Positions 39,470 through 48,819 of a DNA stretch of 64,000 nucleotides are shown piece by piece. A model generated the notes under the pieces. It was not told the origin of the DNA. It saw nothing but the letters and a program-made list of their open reading frames with translations, and searched no databases. Source of the stretch: Advenella alkanexedens (GTDB taxonomy: Bacteria > Pseudomonadota > Gammaproteobacteria > Burkholderiales > Burkholderiaceae_B); assembly GCF_019132845.1 (NCBI RefSeq), contig NZ_JAHSPR010000002.1, forward strand, positions 310,001-374,000, given 5' to 3'. Position numbers and translations under genes: made by a program. Numbering within the stretch: position 1 is the first letter of the stretch; each line of letters begins with the position of its first letter.

Positions 39470-40116
39470 GGTCAAAGTATAAATCCGGCAACGGATAACT
39501 CTACTTCCTTTGTATCACCATTTGATATGTTCCCCGCTTTCAGTGCGAAACATTGCAAATGGTTATAAAGGCCAATTATTTTATTTGCCTTTATAACCGC
39601 AAGGGTAACTCATTACGCCATGAAACGCACGCAATACTTTTGAAATAAAGCACAATAAAAACAAGATAATTGTTATCAATATTAAGAGCTTAGCCATCAA
39701 TTAGGCTATAAAAAACCATTTTTAAATCCTGGAAAATAAAATTTTTATGTCTGAGTTGGTGCGGGAACGATTGCCTGGGTTTGTTTTGATCAGGCAAATC
39801 AAGGCCGAAGGAGCCGTTTTTTTTGGGTTGACAGATTTTTCGTGTATTACACTTTTTTTTCAAAAGTATTGAAAATAAAGGCTTGTAGCGTGACGGGATA
39901 TTTTTCTTGCGCTTTTTTCACTGTGCAAAGATGCGATGAGCAGGCAGTAAATGTCATCAGCCTGACGAGCTGTTGTAACGTTTTTTGATGTTGCTGACGC
40001 TGACGGGTTTACTGTGTTTTTCTGAAGTAAAAAAACGGGGTTGCTTTGCTTGAAGCATAAAAAAACCATTGGCGAAAAACCAACAAAACCGTTTGGCGTT
40101 TTTTTATGGCATGCAT
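39470..40116. other. AT-rich intergenic region with no convincing protein gene
   Basis: About 650 bases between the histone-like promoter and the gltX terminator lack a supported gene; the 103-codon leftward frame at 39860-40171 has no recognisable features. A Fur-box-like sequence (GATAATTGTTATCAATATT, 39665-39683, 14 of 19 matches to the consensus) is followed by a small hairpin (TAGCC/GGCTA, 39691-39708), another hairpin (TTGCCTG/CAGGCAA, 39771-39797) and a run of eight T at 39817-39824. A TTGACA is at 39828. The segment could encode a small RNA, but the evidence is weak. Confidence 0.35.
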
Positions 40117-40169
40117 AAAAAAACGCCTTGCCCAACGCCATGAACAGCGGTGTGCTGATGGCGTAAGGC
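40117..40169 (-). terminator. Terminator of gltX
   Basis: Read leftward, GCCTTACGCCAT pairs with ATGGCG and then AAGGC across a 5-base bulge, followed by a run of seven T. It lies about 40 bases after the gltX stop. Confidence 0.75.
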
Positions 40170-40210
40170 AATGCGTTGTTTGTAGCGTGCCTGGATGCTC
40201 TTAAGGAGCG

Positions 40211-41611
40211 CTAGATGGCGTTTTGCAGGCGTTCAAGAACGGTTGTTTTGCCAATAATGGCCAGAACGGCACCAATGGAAGGTGTTTGTTTCTGGCCGGT
40301 GACGGCAAGGCGCAAGGGAATGCCCAGCATGGGCATTTTGATGCCATGCTCGCTGAGGGTTTCCTTGATCAGGGCATCAAGGGCTTCACTGGTCCAGGTG
40401 TTCAGCTTGCTGGCGTTTTCGGCAAAGCCGGCCAGAATCCGTTTGGCATCATCGGTCAGGAACTGGGTTTGCAGTTCTTCAGTCGCGGGCTGGAACGGAG
40501 CGCAGAACAGCATGGCGTTTTCAGCCAATTGCTCCAGGGTTTCGGCACGGTCCTTGAACAGATTGAGAACAGCAACCATGTCCAGGCCCTCGGTGTTGCC
40601 ACCGCGTGAGTGAATGCGGGGTAAAACGTGCTCCAGCAACGCTTCGTCGCTTAATGCCTTGATGTAATGGGCATTGACCCAGTTGAGTTTTTTGGGGTCC
40701 CATTGGGCAGCCGATTTGGACAGGTTGCGGGTGTCAAACCATTCAACCAGCTGTTCACGCGAGAAGATTTCATCATCGCCGTGGCTCCAGCCCAGGCGAG
40801 CCAGGTAGTTAACCATGGCTTCGGGCAGGTAACCCTGTTTTTCGTATTCCATGATGCTGACAGCGCCATGGCGTTTTGACAGTTTTTGCCCGTCTGGACC
40901 CAGGATCATGGGCACGTGTCCGTACTCGGGAATGGGTGCACCCAGGGCCTTCAGGATGTTGATCTGGCGTGGTGTGTTGTTGATGTGGTCATCACCGCGA
41001 ATAACATGGCTGATACGCATGTCCCAGTCATCAACCACCACGCAGAAATTGTAGGTGGGGGTGCCATCGGGACGGGCAATGATCAGGTCATCAAGCTCGG
41101 CGTTTTCAATGGTGATGGTGCCTTTGAGCATGTCATTCCAGGAAACGGCGCCTTCAGTGGGATTCTTGAAACGGACAACCGGTTTGCGACCCTCAGGAAT
41201 GGCGGGCAGTGTTTTACCGGGTTCAGGGCGCCAGGTGCCATCGTATTTGGGCTTCAGACCCTTGGCCTTGGCGCTTTCACGCATTTGTTCAACTTCTTCC
41301 GGTGTGCTGTAGCAGTAATAAGCCGAGCCCTCGGCCAGCATTTGGGCAATCACTTCCTTGTGACGTTCGGCGCGTTGCATTTGGTAGAAAGGGCCTTCAT
41401 CCGCTTCCAGCGACAGCCATTTCATGCCGTCAAGAATGGCCTGTACCGCTTCGGGGGTGGAGCGTTCCAGGTCGGTATCTTCAATACGCAATACAAAAGT
41501 GCCTTGGTGATGGCGTGCAAACGCCCATGAGAAAAGGGCCGTGCGTGCACCACCCAAATGGAGATAGCCGGTTGGGGAAGGGGCAAAACGGGTTCTAACA
41601 GAAGAAGTCAT
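40211..41611 (-). CDS. gltX: Glutamyl-tRNA synthetase GltX
   Basis: GltX charges tRNA-Glu; the product also feeds the C5 heme pathway that uses hemL in this window. The 466-aa class I enzyme has [20 protein letters not shown], in which HLGG is the HIGH motif, and KLSKRHG (KMSKS motif, about 238-244), with an alpha-helical anticodon-binding C-terminal part. It is monocistronic, with a terminator downstream, and diverges from the Pat-like gene. Confidence 0.97.
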   Translation of the reverse strand: MTSSVRTRFAPSPTGYLHLGGARTALFSWAFARHHQGTFVLRIEDTDLERSTPEAVQAILDGMKWLSLEADEGPFYQMQRAERHKEVIAQMLAEGSAYYCYSTPEEVEQMRESAKAKGLKPKYDGTWRPEPGKTLPAIPEGRKPVVRFKNPTEGAVSWNDMLKGTITIENAELDDLIIARPDGTPTYNFCVVVDDWDMRISHVIRGDDHINNTPRQINILKALGAPIPEYGHVPMILGPDGQKLSKRHGAVSIMEYEKQGYLPEAMVNYLARLGWSHGDDEIFSREQLVEWFDTRNLSKSAAQWDPKKLNWVNAHYIKALSDEALLEHVLPRIHSRGGNTEGLDMVAVLNLFKDRAETLEQLAENAMLFCAPFQPATEELQTQFLTDDAKRILAGFAENASKLNTWTSEALDALIKETLSEHGIKMPMLGIPLRLAVTGQKQTPSIGAVLAIIGKTTVLERLQNAI

Positions 41612-41708
41612 GGATAGTTAAAACAGTTAAGTGATTAAAAGAAGAGGCAAGACAGTTTACAATGAGTTGGCAGGCTTCAGAAAAATTTCATTTTAACTTA
41701 ATATTTTT

Positions 41709-44183
41709 GTGAGTGAATATATGCAGCGTCATCGCCTGGCTTCCATCTTCGAGCCAAGATCGTTAATCGTGATTTCAGATGTCTCCTTGCCGGTTTGCGA
41801 ATCGGTGCCGGCTTACCTGGTGCGCAACACTACGCTCATGTCGTTTGACTCATCCGAATCCTTTTTGAAACTGACAGCCAAAGAAGCCATTGAAAGTGAA
41901 GAGAGAAAAGACCTGGCGGTGTTGTGCGTGCAACCTGACAGGCTGGAAATGGTTTTGTCGTTTCTTGAACGCAAGCCGCCCCGGGCCATGATCCTGCTGC
42001 CTACCCAAACCATTGATGATGATCCTCTTGAAATACGCCGGTTCGTGCTGGGCTGGGCCAGGCAGCATAAGTGCCTGCTGTTGGGGCCGCGTGCGTTTGG
42101 TATCCAGCGTCCTCACCTGAACCTGAATCTTAGCAAGCACCCCATTTTGTCCAATCAGGGCAGGGTGGCGGTGGTGTCACAGTCAAGGCTGCTGCTCATG
42201 TCCATTATGGACTGGGCCAATGATGTGGATCTTGGCCTGTCGGCAGCCATTTCAATGGGAGAGGTGATTGATGTTGACCTGCCTGAAATTATTGAGTACC
42301 TGGCTACCGATAACCGCACCGACAGTATTGCCTTGTACATGGATAAGCTCGGTTCCGGGCGGGAGCTGGTTAGTGCCATTCGCATGGCCTCCAGTGTCAA
42401 GCCGGTTCTGGTCTTGCGGGCCGGCAAGGCGAGTCCCGAACTGAAGGGGGATGATGCCGTATTTGAGGCGGCCATCCGGCGTGCCGGGGCGGTCCGGGTT
42501 GATTATTTTGTCGAGCTTTTTGCCGCCCTGAAGGCGCTGTCCTATGCCCGGCGTCCCAAGGGTGGACGGATTGTGGTGTTTGGCAATAGCCGAGGCTCAA
42601 CGTCCCTGACGTTTGATGCGATGGGCTCCAGCAGTGCCTTGTCCAAGGCATCGCTATCCGGCAACAGTTTGCGTGACTTGAGACGTATTCTGGGCCCTGG
42701 TGCGATAGTGGGCAATCCTGCGATCAGTTATGCCCCCCTAACCGGAGAGCAGCTTATCGAGAGTCTGAAGGTGATGGTGGACGATGCCGGCGTTGATGCC
42801 ATCTTGGTCATGCTGGCCCCCGATGAGTTGATGGACATGCAGAAGGTGGTTGAGCAATTGGCGGCTTATGCCCGCAAGGCGCCCAAACCGATTGTGACCA
42901 GCATTCTGGGGGAGGCCACCATGCGACCGTTTCGCAGGCTGCTTAACCGGGCGGGCATGCCGGCGTTCAGGACCCCTGAAACAGCGCTGGGGGCCATGAT
43001 GTCGCTCTGTGATTACTTCTATAACCAGCAACTGTTGCACCAGCTCAGGATCCCTCAGCCTGATTCCCGGCCTTCCGATATTCCGGCTGCCCGTACCCTG
43101 CTTGATACCGCCCTTAAGGAAAAACGCAGTACCCTGGAGCCGTCCGAAGCCATGCGCCTGCTGGACTGTTTTAATGTGGGGGTTTCCTGGGAGGAAGACG
43201 GGCAGGACGAACAGTTTTCTGTTGAAGACGGGGTGCCGGCCGTCATGATACTGGTTCAGAACGACCCTATCTTTGGACCCTGGATCCGTTTTGGCGAAGG
43301 GGGTCACAAAGTGGTGTTTTCATCCCGTGACAAAGGGCTTGACCTGCCGCCCCTGAACGCTTATCTGGCCGGTCAGCTGATCAAGCGCAGCCGGGTCTGG
43401 CGTCAGGAACTGGAAACCTATGTAGAACCGCACATCTTCGTCAAGTTGCAGCGTATTCTGGAGTCGGTGGCTGATCTGGTCAGCGAATTTCCCTGCATCC
43501 AGACGCTTGAAATCAACCCGATTATTCTGGGTTACCGTGAAGTCCATGCCAGAGATGTCAGGATTGTGCTTGATGAGCAAGCGGGTGTGTCACCACGTGA
43601 GTCCGGTTACGACCATATGGCGATCTTCCCGTATCCGCACTACCTGATTGAAAACCGACGTTTTGATGATGATACGCCCTGGGTGCTGCGACCCATTCGT
43701 CCTGAAGATGCCGAGGCGCTGCAGAGTTTTATCAGGGGCCTGTCCGAGAAGTCGCGCTACATGCGTTTTGTTTCCATGATGCGTGAATTGACGCCTAAAA
43801 TGCTCAGCCGGTATACCTATGTGGATTATCACCGGGAGCTGGCACTGGTGGCCACCATCCAGGTGCCCAACGAAGCCAATCGCGGGTTACCACGGGAAGA
43901 GATTATTGGTCTGGCGCATTACTTGCGTAATGCCGATGGCGTGGGTGCTGAATATGCCTTGGTGATTGGTGATGGATGGCAAAAGCGTGGTTTGGGCAGA
44001 ACCCTGATGAGCAAGCTGATAGAGGCGGCCCGTAAACAGGAACTGGCTTACATAGAAGGGGTGGTGCTGGCCAGTAACAAACCCATGTTGCATTTAATGA
44101 CCAGTCTGGGTTTGCAAAATGACCCGGATGAAGAAGACCCTTCAATGCGAAGGGTCTGGATGCCGTTGAACCAGGCGGATTAA
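41709..44183 (+). CDS. Pat-like protein: acyl-CoA synthetase (NDP-forming)-like domains fused to GNAT acetyltransferase
   Basis: An 824-aa fusion resembling the protein lysine acetyltransferase Pat/YfiQ, which acetylates metabolic enzymes such as acetyl-CoA synthetase. CoA-binding and succinyl-CoA-synthetase-like domains cover about 1-460, a reduced ATP-grasp region about 475-635 and a GNAT domain about 665-820. The GNAT acetyl-CoA loop lies near VIGDGWQKRGLGRTLM. The active-site His segment of true NDP-forming synthetases (SHTG) is absent: the chain runs RAGKASPELKGDDAVFEAA (238-256). The synthetase part is thus probably a ligand sensor. The start is GTG 41709 or ATG 41721, and no strong ribosome site decides between them. 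Confidence 0.85.
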   Translation: MSEYMQRHRLASIFEPRSLIVISDVSLPVCESVPAYLVRNTTLMSFDSSESFLKLTAKEAIESEERKDLAVLCVQPDRLEMVLSFLERKPPRAMILLPTQTIDDDPLEIRRFVLGWARQHKCLLLGPRAFGIQRPHLNLNLSKHPILSNQGRVAVVSQSRLLLMSIMDWANDVDLGLSAAISMGEVIDVDLPEIIEYLATDNRTDSIALYMDKLGSGRELVSAIRMASSVKPVLVLRAGKASPELKGDDAVFEAAIRRAGAVRVDYFVELFAALKALSYARRPKGGRIVVFGNSRGSTSLTFDAMGSSSALSKASLSGNSLRDLRRILGPGAIVGNPAISYAPLTGEQLIESLKVMVDDAGVDAILVMLAPDELMDMQKVVEQLAAYARKAPKPIVTSILGEATMRPFRRLLNRAGMPAFRTPETALGAMMSLCDYFYNQQLLHQLRIPQPDSRPSDIPAARTLLDTALKEKRSTLEPSEAMRLLDCFNVGVSWEEDGQDEQFSVEDGVPAVMILVQNDPIFGPWIRFGEGGHKVVFSSRDKGLDLPPLNAYLAGQLIKRSRVWRQELETYVEPHIFVKLQRILESVADLVSEFPCIQTLEINPIILGYREVHARDVRIVLDEQAGVSPRESGYDHMAIFPYPHYLIENRRFDDDTPWVLRPIRPEDAEALQSFIRGLSEKSRYMRFVSMMRELTPKMLSRYTYVDYHRELALVATIQVPNEANRGLPREEIIGLAHYLRNADGVGAEYALVIGDGWQKRGLGRTLMSKLIEAARKQELAYIEGVVLASNKPMLHLMTSLGLQNDPDEEDPSMRRVWMPLNQAD

Positions 44184-44864
44184 TCAGGCCAGGTTTTGCT
44201 GGATGAAATCTGAAATGTCGCGGATTTCTTCCAGGCAAACCGAATGCTGCATGGGGTAAGTGTGCCATTGCACGTTGCGGTAGCCCAGTTCTTCCAGTTT
44301 GGCCTTGCTGTTAAGTGCGCGTTCGGGAACCACTACCGGGTCCTGGGTGCCGTGCGCCATGAAAATGGGGATATCAATATTTGCCTGGCTGCGTTCGGCT
44401 TCGGTTTTGGCTGCCAGAGGCAGAAAACCCGACAGGCAGATAAGACCTGCCAGTTTTTTGGGATGACGCAAGCCGGTTAACAGGGCAATGGCGCAGCCCT
44501 GCGAGAAGCCGGCCAGGAAAATGTTTTCAGTCGGAATGCCGCGTTCGTTTTCACGGGCAATCAGGGCTTCGATGGCCTGCTGTGTTTCGCGCAAACCGGC
44601 TTCGTCTTCGGGGCCGTTGATGCGGTCAAGGGAAATAATATCAAACCAGGCAGGCATGGCGATGCCATTGTTCAGGGTAACCGGACGTACCGGTGCATTG
44701 GGGAAAACGAAACGGATGCCTGACGGTTTGGGTAGTCTCAGTTCGGGAACAACGGGTACGAAATCGTTGGCATCGGCACCCAGGCCGTGCATCCAGATAA
44801 TTGAGTGCGTGATGTGGTTGCCCGTATTGATTTCAACACAATCGAGCAGTGCTTGATCTGACAT
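44184..44864 (-). CDS. Alpha/beta hydrolase, carboxylesterase/phospholipase family
   Basis: A 226-aa esterase of the acyl-protein thioesterase/carboxylesterase type. It shows WMHGLGADANDF (oxyanion region), the nucleophile elbow GFSQGCAIAL (about 118-127), HGTQDPVV with the catalytic Asp and a His near MQHSVC at the C-terminal end. No signal peptide is present, so it acts in the cytoplasm. Its stop abuts the stop of the convergent Pat-like gene with no intervening base, and it lies 6 bases after darP in the same direction. Confidence 0.9.
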   Translation of the reverse strand: MSDQALLDCVEINTGNHITHSIIWMHGLGADANDFVPVVPELRLPKPSGIRFVFPNAPVRPVTLNNGIAMPAWFDIISLDRINGPEDEAGLRETQQAIEALIARENERGIPTENIFLAGFSQGCAIALLTGLRHPKKLAGLICLSGFLPLAAKTEAERSQANIDIPIFMAHGTQDPVVVPERALNSKAKLEELGYRNVQWHTYPMQHSVCLEEIRDISDFIQQNLA

Positions 44865-44870
44865 AATAAA

Positions 44871-45416
44871 CTATTCCCCGGTTGATAAAATAGACTTGAG
44901 TGCCTGGAACAGGGCACGATAATGTTTTTTTTGCGGCTCCTGGGTTTCGGACAGGGCTGCGTTGGCGCTCTGTTCTTTGCGGGCAGCGCGAATCAGTGCC
45001 CTGAGGTGCTGAATATCCACCTGGGGATATTCGGAAAGAAGTATGGTTAACTCTTCATCGCTGGCAATCAGGCGATCGCGCAGGGTTTCCAGCCGGTGCA
45101 TATGTGCGGTAATTTCTTTTGAGCCATTTTCCCAGACATCCAGCTGTTGGCGAATGGCCTCGATGTCGGCTGTGCGCATGAGTTTTCCGACATAATGGAT
45201 CTGACGGCGTTTGCCTTCCCGACCGTTAATTTTCTGGGCCGTTTTAATGGCATCCAGCAGTTTGTCATCAAGGGGTAGCTGCTTTACTTTGTCATAGGGC
45301 AACTCAATCACTTGCTTGCCCAGATCCAGAATGGCATGCAGCTCTCTTTTGATTTGGGATTTGCTGGGTCGGTCGTAAAAATCGTTATCGTCCTGATCTG
45401 TTTGGTCGCTATGCAT
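44871..45416 (-). CDS. darP: Ribosome biogenesis factor DarP (YjgA, DUF615)
   Basis: A 181-aa highly charged helical protein that associates with late 50S assembly intermediates in E. coli. Family signatures seen are [20 protein letters not shown] (18-37), [10 protein letters not shown] and [13 protein letters not shown]. It diverges from pmbA across 93 bases, an arrangement conserved through proteobacteria, and is followed by the esterase gene. Confidence 0.93.
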   Translation of the reverse strand: MHSDQTDQDDNDFYDRPSKSQIKRELHAILDLGKQVIELPYDKVKQLPLDDKLLDAIKTAQKINGREGKRRQIHYVGKLMRTADIEAIRQQLDVWENGSKEITAHMHRLETLRDRLIASDEELTILLSEYPQVDIQHLRALIRAARKEQSANAALSETQEPQKKHYRALFQALKSILSTGE

Positions 45417-45509
45417 AAATAAAATCGAAAAATGGTTGATATTTGGATATCATAACCGTGTATGCGATTACAGTCATAATGAACAGAACAACCACTTATA
45501 TTTTTATCT

Positions 45510-46850
45510 ATGAATCCTAATAGTCAGTCTAATTTTGAAGAGCTGGTTCAGCTGGCGCTGAAACATGCCGGCAAGCTCGGTGCAAGCAGTGCCGCAGCCG
45601 AGGTCTCCGAGTCCAGCGGGCTTGCTGTCTCCGTTCGCAAGGGCAGTGTCGAAACGGTTGAACAAACCAATGACCGCTCCCTGGGGGTGACTGTTTACGC
45701 AGGGCAAAGCAGGGGTTCAGCTTCCACCTCGGACTTGTCAGCCAAAGCGATTGCCGAAACCGTCGAGGCCGCTTGGAATATTGCCAAATATACAGCGGCC
45801 GATCCTGCGGCCGGTTTGCCTGAGCTCGAATTGCTGGCCACCTATTTACCTGATCTGGCCTTGCATAAAAGTTGGGATATCTCTGCCGATGAGGCGGTCA
45901 GGCTGGCAATAGAGGCCGAGCAGGGCGCCTTGGGCTATAGCAAGGAAATCACCAATTCTGAAGGCGCCTCCATTGATATCAGTGAAGGGCGCTTTGTGTT
46001 TGCCAATTCGTTGGGGTTCATGGGCGGTTATCCGTATTCGCGCCATGGTATTTCGGTGGCAGCCATTGCCGGCAAGGGCGATCACATGCAAAGGGATTAT
46101 TGGTATACCTCCAATCGTTACCCCGAAAGGCTGGCCAAGGGACATGATGTGGGTGTGTATGCGGCCCAGCGTGCCTTGTCCCGTTTGTCGGCCCGCAGGA
46201 TTCCCACCGGAAAATATCCGGTTCTGTTTGAGGCACCCCTGGCTCTGGGGCTGATTGGTGCGCTAACCCAGGCCATCAGTGGTGGTGCGCTTTATCGCAA
46301 GTCCAGCTTCCTGCTTGACTCTCTGGGCAAGCCGGTGATGGCGGACCATATTCAAATTCATGAAGATCCTTATATTCCGGGTGCCATGGGCAGCTCCGCC
46401 TTTGATGACGAAGGCGTGCAAACCCAGACGCGTGATTTGGTGCAGGACGGCATTTTGCAGGGCTATTTGCTGTCAAGCTACACGGCCCGTAAACTGGGGA
46501 TGCAAAGCACCGGTAATGCGGGTGGTTCGCATAATTTGCTGTTAAGCTCCACACTCACCGAAGCCAGTGACGATCTTGATGCCATGCTGAGAAAAATGGG
46601 TACTGGCCTGCTGGTGACCGAGTTGATCGGGCAGGGTGTCAATTATGTTACCGGCGACTACTCCCGTGGTGCGTTTGGTTACTGGGTGGAAAACGGGCAA
46701 ATCCAGCATGCGGTTCAGGAAATCACGATTGCGGGCAACCTGAAAGATATGTTTATGCAAATGGTGGCGGTAGGTAACGATGTCATTACGCGCGGTGCCA
46801 AAACATCGGGTTCCATCCTGATTGAAAGCATGGCGGTGGCAGGCAGTTAG
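45510..46850 (+). CDS. pmbA: Metalloprotease-like PmbA/TldE
   Basis: PmbA (TldE) forms a complex with TldD that matures some peptides, for example microcin B17, and degrades others. The 446-aa protein fits the family in length and blocks: VRKGSVETVEQTNDRSLGVTVY near the N-terminus, FANSLGFMGGYPYSRHG and GSSAFDDEGVQT, ending with ITRGAKTSGSILIESM. The HExxH protease motif belongs to the TldD partner, which is not in the window. It is divergent from darP. No clear Shine-Dalgarno precedes the ATG. Confidence 0.94.
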   Translation: MNPNSQSNFEELVQLALKHAGKLGASSAAAEVSESSGLAVSVRKGSVETVEQTNDRSLGVTVYAGQSRGSASTSDLSAKAIAETVEAAWNIAKYTAADPAAGLPELELLATYLPDLALHKSWDISADEAVRLAIEAEQGALGYSKEITNSEGASIDISEGRFVFANSLGFMGGYPYSRHGISVAAIAGKGDHMQRDYWYTSNRYPERLAKGHDVGVYAAQRALSRLSARRIPTGKYPVLFEAPLALGLIGALTQAISGGALYRKSSFLLDSLGKPVMADHIQIHEDPYIPGAMGSSAFDDEGVQTQTRDLVQDGILQGYLLSSYTARKLGMQSTGNAGGSHNLLLSSTLTEASDDLDAMLRKMGTGLLVTELIGQGVNYVTGDYSRGAFGYWVENGQIQHAVQEITIAGNLKDMFMQMVAVGNDVITRGAKTSGSILIESMAVAGS

Positions 46851-46979
46851 GTGTCAGGCAGGCCTGGGGCTGCTTTAGGGAAAACCACTAATTCGGGTTA
46901 TCACATAAAGCAAGGGCGCCAGAAGGCTGTTTATCGTATAAAATTTTTAGAGTTTGAAATAAATTTGGAGAATAAGCAT

Positions 46980-48083
46980 ATGCAACGTCGTTCGTTTCTA
47001 AAAAAAGCCGGTATGGGTATGGTGGCCGGTACGGCAGCGGTTGGTGCCCCGGCATTGGCGCAGGAAAATCCAAGCATCAAATGGCGCATGGCTTCCAGTT
47101 TTCCACGCAGCCTTCCCGCCTTGTTCGGTACCTCTGAAAAATTCGTCAAGTATGTCAACGAAGCTTCTGATGGCAAATTCGTGATTGACGTGTTCCCGGC
47201 CGGTGAAATCGTGCCTGCCCTGCAGGTGATGGATGCGGTGTCCAACGGTACCGTTCAGGCTGGTCATACCTGCGGTTACTATTATTTTGGTAAAAACCCC
47301 GCCTACTGTTTCGATACAGCGGTTCCTTTTGGTCTGACCGCCCGTCAGATGATGGCCTGGATTCTTGAAGGCAACGGTAAAGCGTTGCTGCGCGAACTGT
47401 TTGAGCCCATCAATATTGTCAACTTCCCTCTGGGTAATACCGGTGTACAAATGGGTGGCTGGTATCGCAAGGAAATCAACTCACTGGCAGACCTGAAAGG
47501 CCTGAAAATGCGTACTTCCGGTTTTGCCGGAGAGGTGCTGGCACGATTGGGCGTGATTCCCCAGCAAATCGCCGGTGGCGATATTTACCCCTCGCTTGAG
47601 AAGGGTACGCTTGACGCGGTTGAGTTTGTCGGTCCTTTTGATGATGAAAAACTGGGCTTTAACAAAGTGGCCAAATACTACTACTACCCCGGATTCTGGG
47701 AAGGTGGTCCACAGGTTTCCGCTTATATGAACAAAGGTGAGTTCGAGAAACTGCCCAAAAACTACCAGGCGATTGTTGAGGCGGCATGTATGTATGCTAC
47801 GGCCAATATGACGGCGGTTTATGATGCCCATAATGCGGGTGCGCTGCGCAGATTGATCGCTGGTGGTGCCGTACTGAAAGAGTTCCCCAAAGAAGTGCTG
47901 GACGCCGGTTACAAGGCTTCTGTAGAACTGTATAAAGAGTTCTCTGACAAAGACCCGATGTTCAAGAAAATCCATGATGACTACATGGCTTTCCGTGACG
48001 ATCTGGCACCCTGGTTCAACCTGGTTGAGGGTTCGTATACCCGCTATCTGGCCTATGCGATTTCACAAGGCCGTAAAGCTTAA
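46980..48083 (+). CDS. TRAP transporter substrate-binding protein, DctP/TakP type (orphan)
   Basis: A 367-aa periplasmic binding protein. The start at 46980 gives a twin-arginine signal (RRSFLK at 3-8, hydrophobic run, probable cleavage after APALA at 27), suggesting export in folded form by Tat. The mature chain matches the TakP/FcbT1 group: GGDIYPSLEKGTLDAVEFVGPFDDEKLGF (split around 200-229) and KYYYYPGFWEGGP. Related proteins bind 2-oxo acids or aromatic acids. No small or large membrane subunit (dctQ, dctM) adjoins it, so it must use a transporter encoded elsewhere. A strong terminator follows. Confidence 0.9.
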   Translation: MQRRSFLKKAGMGMVAGTAAVGAPALAQENPSIKWRMASSFPRSLPALFGTSEKFVKYVNEASDGKFVIDVFPAGEIVPALQVMDAVSNGTVQAGHTCGYYYFGKNPAYCFDTAVPFGLTARQMMAWILEGNGKALLRELFEPINIVNFPLGNTGVQMGGWYRKEINSLADLKGLKMRTSGFAGEVLARLGVIPQQIAGGDIYPSLEKGTLDAVEFVGPFDDEKLGFNKVAKYYYYPGFWEGGPQVSAYMNKGEFEKLPKNYQAIVEAACMYATANMTAVYDAHNAGALRRLIAGGAVLKEFPKEVLDAGYKASVELYKEFSDKDPMFKKIHDDYMAFRDDLAPWFNLVEGSYTRYLAYAISQGRKA

Positions 48084-48100
48084 TCAGGTCTAAGACAGTC

Positions 48101-48149
48101 CCACCCGTACAAAATACAACAAAAAGCAAGGATTGTACGGGTGGTTTTT
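48101..48149 (+). terminator. Terminator of the TRAP binding-protein gene
   Basis: CCACCCGTACAA (48101-48112) and TTGTACGGGTGG (48133-48144) form a perfect 12-bp stem followed by TTTTT. It separates this gene from the rplM-rpsI promoter. Confidence 0.92.
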
Positions 48150-48180
48150 CTCTGATTTGCGTTCTATTTTATTGTTTTTA

Positions 48181-48381
48181 TTGAAAAAATAAAAACAAGG
48201 TGTTAACATAACCGGCTAACCCAGAACTGTACGGCTGAAAAGTAAGATTTTACTTGTTTACAATAACAGCCTGGCAGCGTCCGGCTTTATGTTTTTTTAA
48301 CAGGCATAAAAAAATCGGAAATTGGGCGTAACGGGCACGGCACAAGCCGGCTCTATTAATTTTTATTTAGGAATAACTATC
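48181..48381 (+). promoter_or_regulatory. rplM-rpsI promoter and structured leader
   Basis: TTGAAA (48181-48186) and TAACAT (48204-48209), 17 bp apart, are a plausible promoter. The leader of about 165 bases contains an inner hairpin TTTATG/CATAAA (48286-48291 with 48305-48310) and a possible outer pairing CCGGCT/AGCCGG (48281-48286 with 48345-48350). A long leader suits autoregulation by L13, known for this operon in E. coli, but no specific L13 site is recognised here. Confidence 0.4.
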
Positions 48382-48810
48382 ATGAAGACCTTTGTGGCAA
48401 AGCCGCATGAAGTCAAACGTGACTGGTTTGTTATCGATGCAAAAGGCAAGGTCCTTGGTCGTGTAGCCAGCGAAGTTGCACGCCGTTTGCGCGGTAAACA
48501 TAAACCCGAGTTCACCCCTCACGTTGACACCGGCGATTATATTGTAATTATCAATGCTGCCGATATCGTTGTTACCGGTAACAAGACTGAAGACAAAAAA
48601 TACTTCCGTCACTCCGGTTACCCTGGCGGTATTTACGAAACGAACTTTAAAAAGCTGCAAGAGCGCTTTCCAGGCCGTGCACTTGAAAAAGCCGTTAAAG
48701 GTATGCTGCCCAAAGGTCCACTGGGCTACGCCATGATTAAAAAACTCAAGGTGTATGCTGGTGCCGAACATCCTCATACTGCCCAGCAGCCTAAACAGCT
48801 GGATTTCTAA
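48382..48810 (+). CDS. rplM: 50S ribosomal protein L13
   Basis: L13 is an early-assembling large-subunit protein. The start at 48382 ([20 protein letters not shown]) is family standard and has AGGA 10-13 bases upstream; the longer frame adds 20 unmatched residues. The 142-aa chain has the expected [21 protein letters not shown] block and the [16 protein letters not shown] block. rpsI follows after nine bases. Confidence 0.98.
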   Translation: MKTFVAKPHEVKRDWFVIDAKGKVLGRVASEVARRLRGKHKPEFTPHVDTGDYIVIINAADIVVTGNKTEDKKYFRHSGYPGGIYETNFKKLQERFPGRALEKAVKGMLPKGPLGYAMIKKLKVYAGAEHPHTAQQPKQLDF

Positions 48811-48819
48811 GGATAAATC

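Noticed and set aside
39860-40171. 103-codon minus-strand frame upstream of the histone-like gene
   Set aside because: It overlaps the gltX terminator, has no ribosome site or family likeness, and its composition looks non-coding.
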